Shown here piece after piece: positions 10,547 through 20,965 of a stretch of 64,000 bases of DNA. The stretch comes from Effrenium voratum (Eukaryota > Sar > Dinophyceae > Suessiales > Symbiodiniaceae). Below the pieces are notes generated by a model. That model did not search any database. It was not told where the DNA came from and was given only the letters and a program-made list of their open reading frames with translations. The stretch is taken from the NCBI GenBank assembly GCA_963377175.1, contig CAUJNA010003291.1:373501-437500 (forward strand). The letters are read 5' to 3'. Within the stretch, counting starts at the first letter, position 1. Every line of letters begins with the position of its first letter. A program made the position numbers and the translations under genes.

Positions 10547-11384
10547 TAGTATGTTGTTGGTGCCCCTGAATATCAGTGGGCACCTTTTCGTTGCCTTGGT
10601 GAGTTAAGACCCCTCTGACGCAACGGCAGAGCGAGAGAGAGCTTAAAAAGGGGGGGAACCACTCCAAAGGGGATAAATCCGCATTTTGGCCTCGGATGAA
10701 GAAGCCCATCCTCTTGAAAAGGGCGGGGGATGAATCCGCACGATCAGGGGACACCCGTGTCCCGGACACCGCAAAAAATAGAGCGTATTAATTTGGGGTT
10801 CCCAAAGGCGAGCAAGGGAGTGTGTGTGTGCGCATGTTAGGATCACTGGTCGTGGGCATAACTCAAGTGATACTAGCTTCACAGAACGGTTATGGTACCC
10901 CACCCCACCCCAAACCTGCCTCCGCTAGTTCTGCTTCAATCATACCTTCACGTCCTGTAAAGGGGGGCCAGGGACGGTGGCTGAAGGCGTATCAAAGTAC
11001 TTTGGCTCCCCTTCAGGTGCTTGCATCTTGACTCAGGGTTCCATTTTTTGACTAGGTTGTGGTAGGGGTTTGCCTTTTGTTTGCCTTGGGGTAGTCACAA
11101 AGCGGAAAAATGGACGAGATCTCGCAAGAAGCTGTTGCTTTTTCCCTTTGAACCACCATTGAGAGATATTTCGAGGGGTGAGCTGAGGATGTCGCATGGG
11201 GACATGGCATGGCAGCCTGGCGACCTAGGTGTTTTTTTTGCATTACGAGGTGCCGTCCAAAACACGTCTAGGTGTTTGACCCGTTGATCCCATCTTTTTG
11301 TGTAAAGGACAAGTCGAGGCAAGGGTTGCTTACTTGCTCCCAGGCATCCGGTTCCTGAGCTTTTGAGCCTTGTGTTTAGTGGTA

Positions 11385-11490
11385 GTTTCCGTATTTAACC
11401 CACTGAAAGTCAAACCTTTAGCGGATCCTTTTAGTGTGTAGTGGTAGTTTCCATTTATCCCACTAACAGCTAAACCTTTAGCGGATCCTA
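11385..11490 (+). mobile_element. Intron element, family G (tandem double copy)
   Basis: GTGGTAGTTTCC..CCCACTRAMAGYYAAACCTTTAGCGGATCC occurs twice in a row. Other members are at 23,478, 30,818, 37,618, 42,447 and 44,842. Confidence 0.75.
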
Positions 11491-11565
11491 AAACGGGCAG
11501 CCCAGCTTAGAACGGTTCCTGTCGCCAGCTTCGTCGCGGTGGGCCAAAGGGACGCTTCCGGACAG

Positions 11566-11664
11566 GCGCCCCGGCGGAGACGAAGGACCAAGCGGCCAAG
11601 ACGCTGCTGCTGGCGATGTCTGCCTTCCGCGAGGCCAAAGGGCCGCTTCGGGCGTCGGGCATTG
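11566..11664 (+). CDS. Probable exon, unidentified protein
   Basis: After acceptor GGACAG|GCG the frame reads APAETKDQAAKTLLLAMSAF then REAKGPLRASGI, with strongly biased third positions. It ends at CATTG|GTGGTCGTTGGG, the left border of a family Q element. Removing the element (11,665-11,743) keeps the frame open into AAWRVLRPSRWLWCEGF, which supports the element being an intron. Confidence 0.55.
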
Positions 11665-11743
11665 GTGGTCGTTGGGAAGCATTTTTGCATTTTTGCTGAA
11701 CTGCTATTTTTTTTTTTGCTCCCCGTCCAACGTGGAAACCAAG
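11665..11743 (+). mobile_element. Intron element, family Q, acting as an intron
   Basis: Left end GTGGTCGTTGGGAAGCA, inner GCTGAACTGCTA, T-tract, then TTTGCTCCCCGTCCAACGTG and AACCAAG. TGGTCGTTGGGAAGCA and TGCTCCCCGTCCAACG are imperfect inverted ends. GT at the left and AG at the right coincide with the element's borders. Confidence 0.7.
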
Positions 11744-11825
11744 CAGCTTGGAGGGTTTTGAGGCCAAGTCGCTGGCTTTGGTGCGAGGGTTTTTGTATGA
11801 CATTCTGGGATGACACCCCTGCGAA

Positions 11826-11897
11826 ATGACCCAGAATGGTTCACCTAAATGGGGTCAATACCCAGTGGGCGTATTCCCAGGGTGTAATACCAAAAAA
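11826..11897 (+). mobile_element. Intron element, family O
   Basis: GAATGGTTCACCTAAATGGGG, TCAATACCCAGTGGGCGTAT and TTCCCAGGGTGTAATACC reappear in reverse orientation at 58,333-58,457. Confidence 0.6.
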
Positions 11898-12235
11898 AAA
11901 ACATAGAGTTGCAAATCCTGTGCGCCACTGGAACTTAGGCAGAGATCAAGGATGCAACAGCCTTCCTGGGGGAAGAGGCGCAGATTCTGGCCAGCATTGG
12001 GACTTTTGGCTGGGCTGGCTTGTGGCTGCTGGTTTTCTGGGTGCCTTTTTGAACCTCTGCCCACCAAAGTTCCAAAACGCCAGACTCGCTGGCGTTGGCC
12101 CAGAAAAAGAGGTGGTTTCCTGTGGGAACTGCGCGTTAGACGTGCAAATCCCATCCTCTTTGAGCTTTCTGATTTTGGGCGTCGAGTTCCAAGGAACCTT
12201 TTGATGAAGTATCTCTACAGGTGTGAAGCCCAGCT

Positions 12236-12586
12236 GTGAGCACAGATGCATGGCCTGAGCCATCTCTTGGGAGCGGTTTGGCGGCGGATTGTGAATGGGG
12301 AACCACCTCAAAAGGGCAGCGGCTCGCACGCTCGCACCGGAGGTTCTGGGGCCAAAGCCTGCCGGCGAAAACCAATGCTCAGCTCTTCGTGTGGCATGCC
12401 GCGCTGGTATCACAGGCTCGGTGCAGTCGAGCCTCGGAAGTGGCTGAGAAATGTTTTCATCTCTCCTTGGCCAAGGGCTTAAATATCAGCGGCATTCAGC
12501 GGCTTCGAAGCCAGATCCAGTTGACGCGTCCATTCGCTTCATTTGGTTTTCGGAGTGCGGCACATCATTTGGAAGCATGCGCATGA
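12236..12586 (+). CDS. Long open region, coding status unclear
   Basis: A 116-codon + frame (QRLARSHRRFWGQSLPAKTN and on) overlaps another + frame and a minus frame of similar quality. Composition is coding-like on both strands. No splice sites or domain are convincing. Confidence 0.2.
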   Translation: MSTDAWPEPSLGSGLAADCEWGTTSKGQRLARSHRRFWGQSLPAKTNAQLFVWHAALVSQARCSRASEVAEKCFHLSLAKGLNISGIQRLRSQIQLTRPFASFGFRSAAHHLEACA

Positions 12587-12611
12587 GTCTGGAAGCAGGC
12601 GCGTGAGATTC

Positions 12612-12830
12612 TGCCTGCTTGCCTCCTGCCTTCCCTGCCTGCCTGCCTGCCTCCCTGCCTCCCTGCCTCTTTGCCTACCTGCCTCCCTGCTTGCCCTGCC
12701 TGCCTGGTTTCGCTGGTTGTTTGGGGTTGATTTTGTTGATTGGTTGATGGCTTATTTGGTTGGTGGCCTGTTTGCTTGCTTGTCTGCCTCCTGGCTTGCC
12801 AGCTGGCAGGTCAGTTGGTCAGGTGCCTGG
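12612..12830. repeat. (TGCC/CCTG)n-type degenerate microsatellite
   Basis: CCTGCCTGCCTGCCTCCCTG and variants continue for about 100 bp and decay into TTGGTTGGTGGCC-like words. Confidence 0.8.
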
Positions 12831-13025
12831 GCCGTTGTGCCTCGATTCCTGTTCGTAGCCTGAACCAGACCTCAGACCCCACACAGACGTGTTCCCAACA
12901 ACCGTGTCAATCGCGTGGGGCATCCGCTCGAAAGCCGCAAGCAGCCAAGCTTTGCCTTGGCTAACCTGAGTGCTGGCGCTGTCAGAAACGAATGCACGTA
13001 TCGCGCCACGGCATGCCGCGGCCAG

Positions 13026-13142
13026 GCTGGAACCGGCTGCATTGCCACTTGGCCCGCGCGGAAGGGGCGGCAGGGGCCGAGGCTCTCCGGGGAGACTCCG
13101 CTTTAAAACTTGCTGGCTCATTCCCAGCTGAGGACCCGCGAG
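13026..13142 (+). CDS. Probable exon with a canonical GT donor
   Basis: The frame ARAEGAAGAEALRGDSALKL then AGSFPAEDPR lies between acceptor CGGCCAG|GC and donor CCGCGAG|GTAAGC. Codon bias is clear. No family recognised. Confidence 0.5.
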
Positions 13143-14029
13143 GTAAGCATGTTGCAACTTTGTTGGCACAACTGCCACTGAGGTCAGGGTGCTCTATGAC
13201 TGGAACTGGCCTTGATCCCGTTGCCGCGTGAGCAAAAAGGAGCAAGGCCTACATGGTGAGCTGCTCGAGCTGTTGTGACCATTTAGCTTTGTGCAACGCC
13301 AGCATCAAGCCTAGACGTTCATGATTCGATTCACTCGGACTCACGGCCCCGTATCGCGCTTACATGCACCAAACCTATAGAGGTTGCCACCCAAAAAGCG
13401 CCACTGCAAATTAAGCTGAAGCATCATGGAACCCAACACGGGGTCCCGGCTACCCCCCTAAAGGAGATTCCTCTGTCAACTCCGCCAGGGGTGGGGCGTT
13501 ACGTTCCGAGCTTCGGCGTGCGAACTCGCATCTCTCAGGTGGTCAGTGCTTGCCGCGAGGCAAAGGCGAAGCCAGCGGAGCACGGGGGCTCGAAAAGTGC
13601 TTTGAGTGGGCATGCCTTTCGGGAGAGAGTTAATTTAAGCACGTGGTAAGCAAGAAGTTTGGATCCAACAAGTGTGGACTTCGGTACGGTTTGTGGGGTT
13701 GGCTTAAATGAAAGACATGAAAACCACATCTTGGGCTTCTCTCATTTTGAGCACAGCCACGTGTATTCATCGGTGCGTGATCCAGATTTGCCGAGTCTGA
13801 CTGGAGCAGAATCAGGAGCCTCGCAAGCAGCACGGAAGCTGGGTTCAAAATCCATCCTTATACTCCTAATGCCAGAAGGAAGCGGTGTCCTACTACCGTA
13901 GTAGGATTACAGATTGTTTAGCAAACAGTTTGGATGCGCTTTTTGTGAATTTCACCCAGTCTTCGTCCGAAAAGTCCTTGTATTGAGCTATGAAGGGGAA
14001 GACCTTTTGGTCTCAGCGTTGACCTTCGC

Positions 14030-14345
14030 GAAAGTTCCGCGAAGGGGGTCGCGAAAGTTAATTGTTTTTTCCGCGAAAGTTTTGTGTGGCTTGCTAACAG
14101 GAAGCTGGAGTGATGAATCATGTGTAATTACCGGCAGTGCGCGCAGAATGCCTGCAGACTAAAGTTGGTCGGAGAATGCGCAGCCTGAGGGTCGCCACAA
14201 GAATACGCCGCTGCAAAAGCAATCCCCAGCCAGCAGAAACCAGCTTCTGGGAGTTTTGATGCTGTCGGGGCAAGCTGAGCGCAGCTTCCAGCCGGATTTT
14301 CGCGAATGTTTGGCGTAAGATCCGCGAAAGTTTCGCGAAAGTCGA
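14030..14345. repeat. Dispersed CGCGAAAGTT repeats
   Basis: TCGCGAAAGTT or CCGCGAAAGTT occurs at least six times (near 14,028, 14,051, 14,071, 14,323, 14,333 and reversed variants). More copies follow at 14,698-14,730. Confidence 0.75.
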
Positions 14346-14409
14346 CGGACCTCCCCGCCAGTTTCCGGACATGAGGCCAACGGGTCCTCTCACGCGTAGC
14401 TCACGGCTC

Positions 14410-14690
14410 GTGAGCTGGAGCTGCGGAAGCGCGCTTCGCGTGCTACTTTGGAACTGAAAGGTTGCGACTTTCGAGCTGGGGCTGCAGAAGTTCACTTTGT
14501 GTACTACTTTCGTATTGAAAAGTTCTGACTTTCGAGGCTGAGGGAGTTTAGTTCGTGTACTACTTTCGTATTCAAGCCGGGCTGCGGAAGTTTACTTTTA
14601 GTACTACTTTCGCACTGAAGAGCTGCGACTTTCGAGCTGGGGCTGCGAAAGTGTACTTCGTGTACTACTTTTGTGATGAATGCTCTGAAA
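14410..14690 (+). repeat. Minisatellite, unit about 60 bp
   Basis: About four to five units share GAGCTGGGGCTGCRGAAG, TTCRTGTACTACTTTCGTA and GAAAAGTTGCGACTTTC. Starts lie near 14,413, 14,474, 14,538, 14,575 and 14,635. Confidence 0.8.
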
Positions 14691-15095
14691 ACAGCCCCGC
14701 GAAAGTTCCGCGATGGGGTCCGCGAAAGTTATTTTTTCTCGCGAAGATGGCGGTTTCCGGAACAAGGAATTTCAGACAACCGTCATGTCAACAAATTTGA
14801 ATTTGGTGGGCTTCCACCAAACATGGAATTTCACTGGAAGAACATTTGAGTTTGATTGAAAAGTTATGGGTTTCCTTGGGAGGTTTATTGGAACATTTGA
14901 TGGCATTGAAGCTTCATTGGCCATGGAATGGCCAATGCAGGCATGCCTGCCAATGTGTTTCAGGACAACGTGGTTGATGCCAAAACCTTCCGCAAATTGC
15001 GTTGGAACCGTCGCCTTTTTTATTTTGCCAGCATGGCACCCCTTTGAGAATGGGCGTTAGGGCCGAAATCTCGATGAGGATTTTTACAAAATCCA

Positions 15096-15204
15096 GGTGG
15101 ATGTGGCTCAAAGTGAAAGGGCCAGGGAGACGCAGGTGTTAGTCTTTGGTTCCATTTGCCAAGGTGCTCTTTTTTGGCGCATTTTTTTGAGCCACAGCCA
15201 TGTC
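15096..15204 (+). mobile_element. Intron element, family B (GGCTCAAA subtype)
   Basis: GTGGATGTGGCTCAAAGTG on the left and TTTTTTGAGCCACAGCCATG on the right are inverted ends. The core has GTCTTTGGTTCCATTTGCCA, as at 54,080. Confidence 0.7.
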
Positions 15205-15251
15205 TCTGAAACAACAAAACAACCTGACTGCTAGACTTGCGAAATAAAGGG

Positions 15252-15542
15252 TACGGCTATAGAAGGACCCTCGGCCTGGGCGAAGGGCCGAACCGGACTC
15301 ACGGACTGAGGCCCTGCCCGGTTTGCTTCGACCCGGTGGAGTCCGGTTGCACCTGCGCCTGCGGCAGGAGCGGGAGGGGGGGCCGGTTTGGCCCGCTGAG
15401 GGCGAATTTGGAGGGCGATTTGACAGGGGCCAGCTCTATTTCCCTTTTTGGTGATGCTTTAAACATCACCTTGGCCCGTGAAAGGCGGGTCTGTGTTGGT
15501 GGGAGTGATGTTTTGAGGGGAAATATAGGGAGCCCTGTTTGA
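15252..15542 (+). CDS. Probable exon with a cysteine cluster
   Basis: The frame contains GLRPCPVCFDPVESGCTCAC, then GPLRANLEGDLTGASSISLF and GDALNITLARERRVCVGG. Third positions are strongly G/C in the first half. The cysteines (C-x2-C-x7-C-x-C-x-C) resemble a small metal-binding knuckle, but no named family fits. An in-frame TGA follows CCTGTT near 15,540, so it may be a last exon or read into an intron. Confidence 0.5.
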   Translation, partial: YGYRRTLGLGEGPNRTHGLRPCPVCFDPVESGCTCACGRSGRGGRFGPLRANLEGDLTGASSISLFGDALNITLARERRVCVGGSDVLRGNIGSPV

Positions 15543-15897
15543 GAGCAAGGCGTGGGGATGGCTTGGAGCGATCGCACTGAGCTACCTGTCACTTGCGTGA
15601 CCTGTGCTCGTTGCGACATGTCGTGACCATGGGACACATAAGCCTGAAGTCAGGTCTCCAATGTCCTGCGAGTGGAAACAGGTTTGCAATGACTTTTGGA
15701 AGACCGGATTCCTGTTTGTGTTGTTGACGCCCTTGAACTGACGATGCGAAGTGAGACAGAATGCCAACCTCTGACCCCCAACCCGCAGCGGCGGGGGATC
15801 CGAAGTCGGGCGAGTCTTGGCAGGAACTTGCACGCAGAGTGCCAGCATCCCGGCGCGCTGGCGCTATGATGGCGCCGGAAGGATCGTTTGAACCATC

Positions 15898-16015
15898 GAA
15901 ACCCCGGTAAGTGAGCATCGGGGACAGCCCCAGCCAGAATAAGGCGCGGCTTTTGAGTTTTTCACGTGGTTTTGGGTCGACCATGTTGATGCCAGGTTGT
16001 GAGTGTGGCTCATTT
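15898..16015 (+). mobile_element. Intron element, family R
   Basis: Left GGTAAGTGAGCATCGGGGAC then AGCCCCAGCCAGAATAAGG; right GACCATGTTGATGCCAGGTT then GTGAGTGTGGCTCA. The same order occurs at 35,334 and, diverged, at 25,655, 33,308 and 43,740. The left border supplies a canonical GTAAGT donor. Confidence 0.7.
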
Positions 16016-16085
16016 GTCTGTCTCGGTGGCTTCCAGCTATCCCCTCAGCTTGTCAGCTTTTCAGGGCCTAGTGGGGTTTCCATTT

Positions 16086-16165
16086 GGCTATGGGTGAAAA
16101 AAACTCGTACCCCCAGTGAACATCCCAATCCAACCACTAAAATAGGTCCTAAAACGGGTGCACCG
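16086..16165 (-). mobile_element. Intron element, family A, reverse orientation
   Basis: CGTACCCCCAGTGAACATCC then CAATCCAACCACTAAAATAGG is the reverse complement of the family A core found at 20,606 and 58,746. Confidence 0.75.
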
Positions 16166-16179
16166 AAACCCCTCAAAAT

Positions 16180-16235
16180 TGTACCCCTAACTTCTAACCC
16201 TAACCTCTAACCTTTACCTCTAGCCCTAACCGTAC
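16180..16235. repeat. Telomere-like CCCTAACCTCTAA tract
   Basis: CCTAACTTCTAACCCTAACC and CTCTAGCCCTAACC form a short degenerate CCCTAA tract right beside a reversed family A element. Confidence 0.65.
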
Positions 16236-17219
16236 GGGAAGATGACGGAAGACTACGGGAAGATGACGGAAGACTGCTTTGGCCAGGCCAAAACGCCGTT
16301 TCAACTCAACGAACCACCGAGGCCTCGAGCAGTGGCGCAGGGCCAGTGTGCAAGACGCGTGCGTGTCCCAGCTCCCGAAAGGGCCGTGTCTTGTTCAAGG
16401 CCGCCTTTTTTTGGAGGTGGGCTTAAAGGGAAGCCAAAAGTTGAAGTTGTTTTTTTTTCTTCTTCGGGCGGGGGTTCCAAACAAAAGACGCAGTTTTGGC
16501 GCCGTTTCCCTTTTGGAACCTCCAAAAGTGGCAGGTTCAATGGAAACCGCCAGTAAATTGATCGACTTTTAACAGGGAAACCCAGTGACCCCTGTTACAT
16601 AAAGGGTAACCAGAAGGAAAATCACTGTTTGGGGGGATCTCCCCAAAACAAGAGACATAAACAAAAAGGCGTTTTGGTCGGAGATGTGTCGTTTTACATT
16701 CGTGCCGCGGAGGTCAATTGTGCTGCCTCGTGCGCGAAGTGCAAATATGCTTCCATGCCCCCCATCGCCGGCAGCACGCCAGGTTGTTGAAGTTCATGCA
16801 AATTCATTTGATCGATCAAGAATGGTGCGGTTGGAGATTGAAGCAAGCTTGCGGGCATGAAACAACGAGCAGGCAGGCAGCGTGGAAAATCATGTTCGGT
16901 CTTTTTCTTCCCCCCTTTTTGGTGAACCACAGACTTGTTGGGGGGTCGCCCCCAAAAAAAGTGAAGGACAGACGCAGCATGTAGCTTCACGCGGCGAGGT
17001 CTGGCAAGTTGCTGGATTGCTTGGTGCTCTCCGGGGTGCGGTGTGGCTCCCAGCCGGCGGTTTTTCCCTTAAAACCAGGCGGTGTTTTCGGTGTTCTTGG
17101 TTGCTCTTTGCCAGGTGACGACGTGGTTGCTCTGTGGTTCGGTTGTTTCCCTTTAACCCACCACTTAGGGTGTTGTTCTTGGTTGCTCTTAGCTGGTGTT
17201 CTTGGTTGCTGTGCTTTTT

Positions 17220-17275
17220 TTTTCCCCCTGTTGGTTTTGCAGGGAATCTATCACTACTGGAAATATCATTATTTA
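17220..17275 (+). mobile_element. Intron element core, family D
   Basis: CCCCCTGTTGGTTTTGCAGG then GAATCTATCACTACTGGAAA matches the family D core. The terminal CTTCCATTTG ends are not seen. Confidence 0.6.
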
Positions 17276-17289
17276 GAATATTGTTCCCT

Positions 17290-17393
17290 GGGGTCATCAT
17301 TTTGGCGGCTTCTGGGGGTGATCCTTCAGTCACAAAATGGAATCGGTTGTTTCCCTTCAACCCACCACTGAACGGGGGTGACATTGATCATGG
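17290..17393 (-). mobile_element. Intron element, family I, reverse orientation
   Basis: GGGGTCATCATTTTGGCGG on the left and GGGGGTGACATTGATCATGG on the right, with TTTCCCTTCAACCCACCACT inside, is the reverse complement of the 27,887 and 35,078 copies. Confidence 0.75.
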
Positions 17394-17639
17394 TAAAATA
17401 ATGAGGCCAGCTTTGGTTCGACCTGCAACCTGTCAACTGTTCAGAAACCGATTTCCTCAAGCAGAGATTCTAGGAGCAAAGAATGTGAGGACTTAGGCTG
17501 ATTGTCCCTGTCGGTCTGCAGGTCCACTCCAAAGTGTCCACGCTGCAACGAGCAGGAGGCCTCGAGACAGACCGCATATTTGAGAAGCCATCTAAGAAGG
17601 CATGGAATCAGGAACGTTTAGACTGATGCGCAGGGAGAT

Positions 17640-17850
17640 CTCTGCAAGGTCTCGAGTCAAATTTCTTTGCCCAAGTTGGTCTACGGAAGTTCTCGATGCA
17701 AGTTTCTGTTTGTGCAAGTTTACAGTCTTTGTCGCGCGAGTTCTCGATGCATGTTTTTCAGGGCGAGCTCTCGGTGCATGTTTCTACGTGCGAGTGCTCT
17801 GCGCAAGTTTCTCAGTTGCGGGAGTCATTCTCAACGCAAGGGCCGCGAAA
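17640..17850. repeat. Degenerate short tandem repeat (GCGAGTTCTCGATGCAAGTTTCT-like)
   Basis: The words TTCTCGATGCAAGTTTCTG, GTTCTCGATGCATGTTTTTC, CTCTCGGTGCATGTTTCTAC and GCTCTGCGCAAGTTTCTC follow at 25 to 50 bp. Open frames here derive from the repeat. Confidence 0.6.
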
Positions 17851-17864
17851 AGTTGCACCTCAAC

Positions 17865-18470
17865 CGCGCCGATCTCCACAGTGGGGTGGCGCGCCCAAAT
17901 CAAGCAGTTGCAAAGTTTTCGCATGAGCCCACGCCGACCAGCGCCAGCGGGTCAAGCAGACAGTCTTTGAGTCACTGCGTGCGCCGGCCCCGGCTTAGTT
18001 GAGCAATGTGCGGGATCATGTTGACCCCGGATTAATAAGCCAATAAATATGGGGGTCTTGCCCTCCAAAAGTGATAACTCCTCACTAAAACCAGGGACAC
18101 CCCCATATTAATAAACAGGTGCTTATTAATCCATGGTCAACATGACGCATCCCCACCAGGGGCCCCAAGATGTCCCGTACCAGTTCTACTGGTAGGGTGG
18201 GCAATGGCTCCCCGGTCAGGGTCTCAGTTGTCGCTCCTCCACGCCGATTTCCGCGGAGGGCCGAGTGAGCAAAAGAAGCAAGTCCTCAGTTTTCCACGCC
18301 GGTCCGTGCAAAGAGTCGCGCGCCCGCAAATCAACAGCGGCAACCATGCGCAGTTTTCGTGCACATCGCCGAGGCCGATCCCCGCAGCGGAAAGGTCCAA
18401 CACAAATTGCGGAAGCGCTCACTTTATGCACATTGACGACGCTGATCTCCGCAGAGGGGTGTCATTTTCG
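17865..18470. repeat. Degenerate repeats around GCCGATCTCCGCAG
   Basis: CGCCGATCTCCACAGTGGGG, CGCCGATTTCCGCGGAGGGC, GGCCGATCCCCGCAGCGG and CGCTGATCTCCGCAGAGGGG recur at about 60-380 bp, each followed by related sequence with CAGTTTTC. Not called coding. Confidence 0.5.
18008..18155. mobile_element. MITE-like element with 30-bp inverted ends (family M)
   Basis: The left arm has CATGTTGACCCCGGATTAAT then AAGC. The right arm has GCTTATTAATCCATGGTCAA then CATGACGCATCCC. Inner arms AATATGGGGGTC and GACACCCCCATATT are also inverted. A half copy lies at 46,222. Confidence 0.8.
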
Positions 18471-18888
18471 CAGGGTGGGTTTGGTCCCTCTGCGCCGCCT
18501 TAAAAGATGCAAGCGTGCAGTTCACTGGTGCAAATTGCTGCGCCTGTTCTCTTGTGCTACTTGCTCTGCATGTCCTCTCGTGCATCTTGCTCTGCATGTG
18601 CTGCGTGCCCCAGTTTGTTTTTTCGTGTTCTCGGAATGGGAGTTGATCCATTTGCTAAAAGGGCTTCCCTTTCGGGATGGGTCCATGTTGAGACAGCAAT
18701 TGAATGCAGGCCGCGCCTGAGCGCCTGAATTTGTGGCTGGCTCAGATTCGGGAGGTCTTGAACCCGACTCGCTTTCCTGGAAGAGTGTCGACTCCAACTG
18801 GTCCTTCTGAGTGTTAATTCGGTTGGACCTGGAAACCTCGTAGCGTGTCTCTCTCCACATCAGACTTGCTCGGTCGTTTCTTGCGCAG

Positions 18889-19035
18889 GGCAGTGCGAGT
18901 TGCAGACTCCAGCCACGTGCAGCGGCCCAGGTCCTCGGTCTCTTCCCTGCACGCGGCCCCGCAGAGCCTGGAGGAACCTGCAGCCGTGGCGAAAGCGGGG
19001 GGGGAGGTTTGGCCTGTGCGAAAGCGGCGATCAAT
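18889..19035 (+). CDS. Probable exon, unidentified protein
   Basis: After acceptor TTGCGCAG|GGC the frame reads VADSSHVQRPRSSVSSLHAA then QSLEEPAAVAKAGGEVWPVR with good codon bias. An in-frame stop follows TCAATT, so the donor lies before about 19,035. No family recognised. Confidence 0.45.
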
Positions 19036-19611
19036 TTGACTTCTCAAGGGGTTTTTTGGGTGGCTTGAGACATCTTTCAAGAGTCTCCCGTTTTTGTTTT
19101 TTTTTTTTTTGGGGGGGGGGCTTGAGACTGGTGGGTGCCGACGTTCGGCCGCGCATGAAACCTTTTGGGTGGCTTGAGTTGTGCAGCATACAAGCCGCTG
19201 ATGCAACCTTAAGCTGTGCATGAGGCATTCTTTGAGCTGACATGCAAGCAGCACAAGCTCAAGGAGAAGCGAGGAAAAATGAGCAACCCTGCTTCCGGTG
19301 AGAGAAGCCAAGCCAGTTCCCAAGACCAACTTCGGGCTTTTTACCCCAAAGAGGCATTCTAAAATGGCCGTGCCTTTTTAGTGGCTTCCCTTTTTTTGCT
19401 TGCCTCCAAAGGGAAATCAAAGTTGAAGCGCCCATGTTCCGATCATGTTCCGATCATGTTCCGACTTGTTTCGAGAAACAAAGGTCAACACTTGATTGCT
19501 TTTGGCTTGGATCTTTAGACTTTAACTTCTTTTTTTTGAAATCCAGGGTTTTCATTTTAACCCACAAAACAGAAAGAAAGCAAAAACACAAATCAAGTTT
19601 TGCAGAGGGGC

Positions 19612-19770
19612 CGTTACAGCAAGCAAGAAAAGTCCAGGCGCACGAGGCATCAGTCCATTCGCATCGCCCGCGACGCGATGCAGCGGGCTTTGCTGCGCCT
19701 GCCGCGGCGACGGAGGTTTTGGTCGCTGGCGGTGTGTGCGGCGTGGCCCGACGCTTTGATTTGCAGTCAG
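19612..19770 (+). CDS. Probable exon ending at an element's GT border
   Basis: Of two open + frames, RRTRHQSIRIARDAMQRALL then RLPRRRRFWSLAVCAAWPDA has the stronger third-position bias. It ends ATTTGCAGTCAG|GTGGCTGTGG, exactly at the left end of a family A element. After the element, CCAAG|TTGGCGCTTCATGGC continues the frame as LALHGFEG. No family recognised. Confidence 0.45.
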
Positions 19771-19985
19771 GTGGCTGTGGGTCAAAACCAATGGACCACC
19801 CATTTTAGTCTACTCCAACGTGCCTCTGGGTGCAGGTCCCTCTACAAATCGTTTGGCAGGGGACCATGTGGCTGTGGGCCAAAACGAATTGGATCCCATT
19901 TTGGTTGGTAGGTGAATTCACCACCCATGTTAGAACCTGTTTTAGTTGTTCACTGGGGGTACAGGATTTTGACCCATGGCCAAGT
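19771..19985 (+). mobile_element. Intron element, family A, with a nested second left end
   Basis: It starts GTGGCTGTGGGTCAAAACC and ends GGATTTTGACCCATGGCCAA G. Inside, at about 19,866, a second left end GTGGCTGTGGGCCAAAACG occurs, so one copy has inserted in or duplicated within another. Confidence 0.75.
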
Positions 19986-20605
19986 TGGCGCTTCATGGCT
20001 TTGAGGGGACTTTTTTTGGGGTGCTTGAAAGGGACACCAAGATGATGGGCACCATTTGTGGGTCCCCTAGAAAAACACAGCTCTGGGAACCATGTTCAAT
20101 TTGGTTGGTGGGCCAGTGCCGGTCCCTGTCAAGATTCGAACCCAAGATCTTATATTCATGTTCAAGCCGGCCCCACTTGATTTGTGTCTTCACAAATGCC
20201 GTCGCAGTTGGACACAAATCCAACCATGTCCGAGCGTCCAAAAAGAATCCCAAGCATCGACTCATCGACTCGACTCGCTTCACCGCGCATGGAACGAATC
20301 GCTAGGCCAGTTCCTGGGTGCCCAGCCTTGCGCCCCGCCGGGTTCTGAGCCGCTGCGTGGCCGCCAAAGCGGAGGCGGTTTCGGCGAAACTCTCCGAAAT
20401 CCAATTCCGCCCAGGTCAAGGATCCAGTTTTCTCCGTTTTGGTGCTGAAAACGGTACCCGCTGGGGCCAGTTTACAGTTAGTTTTTCTTTGGGGGTCAGC
20501 GAGCAAAAAAGAGGTGGAAGTGTCGGGAACCCTGATGCCAAGTCCGAAGTCCATCGGCTCGGCAACACACGGCTTGATCAGAGAATCACAATCCCGGCAC
20601 CAGTC

Positions 20606-20735
20606 AACCATGGGGCATAACCTATGGCTCCATTTTGGGGGTTTCGGTGCACCACCCATTTTAGAACCCATTTTAGTGGTTGGATTGGGATGTTCACTGG
20701 GGGTACGATTTGGATTTTGACGCACAGACACATGT
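20606..20735 (+). mobile_element. Intron element, family A
   Basis: CATTTTGGGGGTTTCGGTGC, CACCCATTTTAGAACCC, TGGTTGGATTGGGATGTTCA and CTGGGGGTACGATTTGG precede TTTTGACGCACAGACACATG. Confidence 0.75.
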
Positions 20736-20873
20736 TGAATCTGATCCCCCGGGTGGGGCAAAATATGGTTTAAACACCACCTTTACAAGGGAAGAATCAT
20801 CATAACCAGTGGTTTAAACATGTTTAAACCAATGGGTGGCCCCGCCCTACTGATCCCTTCATCCAAAAACCGA

Positions 20874-20965
20874 CGTCAGGTTTTCGCTTCGCATCGCCAT
20901 GGCCAGGCGAGCGATGGGGAGGTGCCCTCTGCAGAGGACGGCGCGCAGGATGTAGTGGGATTCAT
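20874..20965 (+). CDS. Probable exon, unidentified protein
   Basis: The frame HGQASDGEVPSAEDGAQDVV shows strong G/C third-position bias and acidic, disordered composition. Boundaries are approximate. Confidence 0.35.

Noticed and set aside
13914..14495. Open frames across 13.9-14.5 kb on both strands
   Set aside because: They consist of CGCGAAAGTT and the 60-bp minisatellite; no consistent coding bias.
20128..20160. GATTCGAACCCAAGATC as a tRNA B box
   Set aside because: No matching A box, acceptor stem or cloverleaf could be found; the same holds for GGTTTGAATCCCCGG near 63,598 and GATTTGAACCCTGGG near 46,366.
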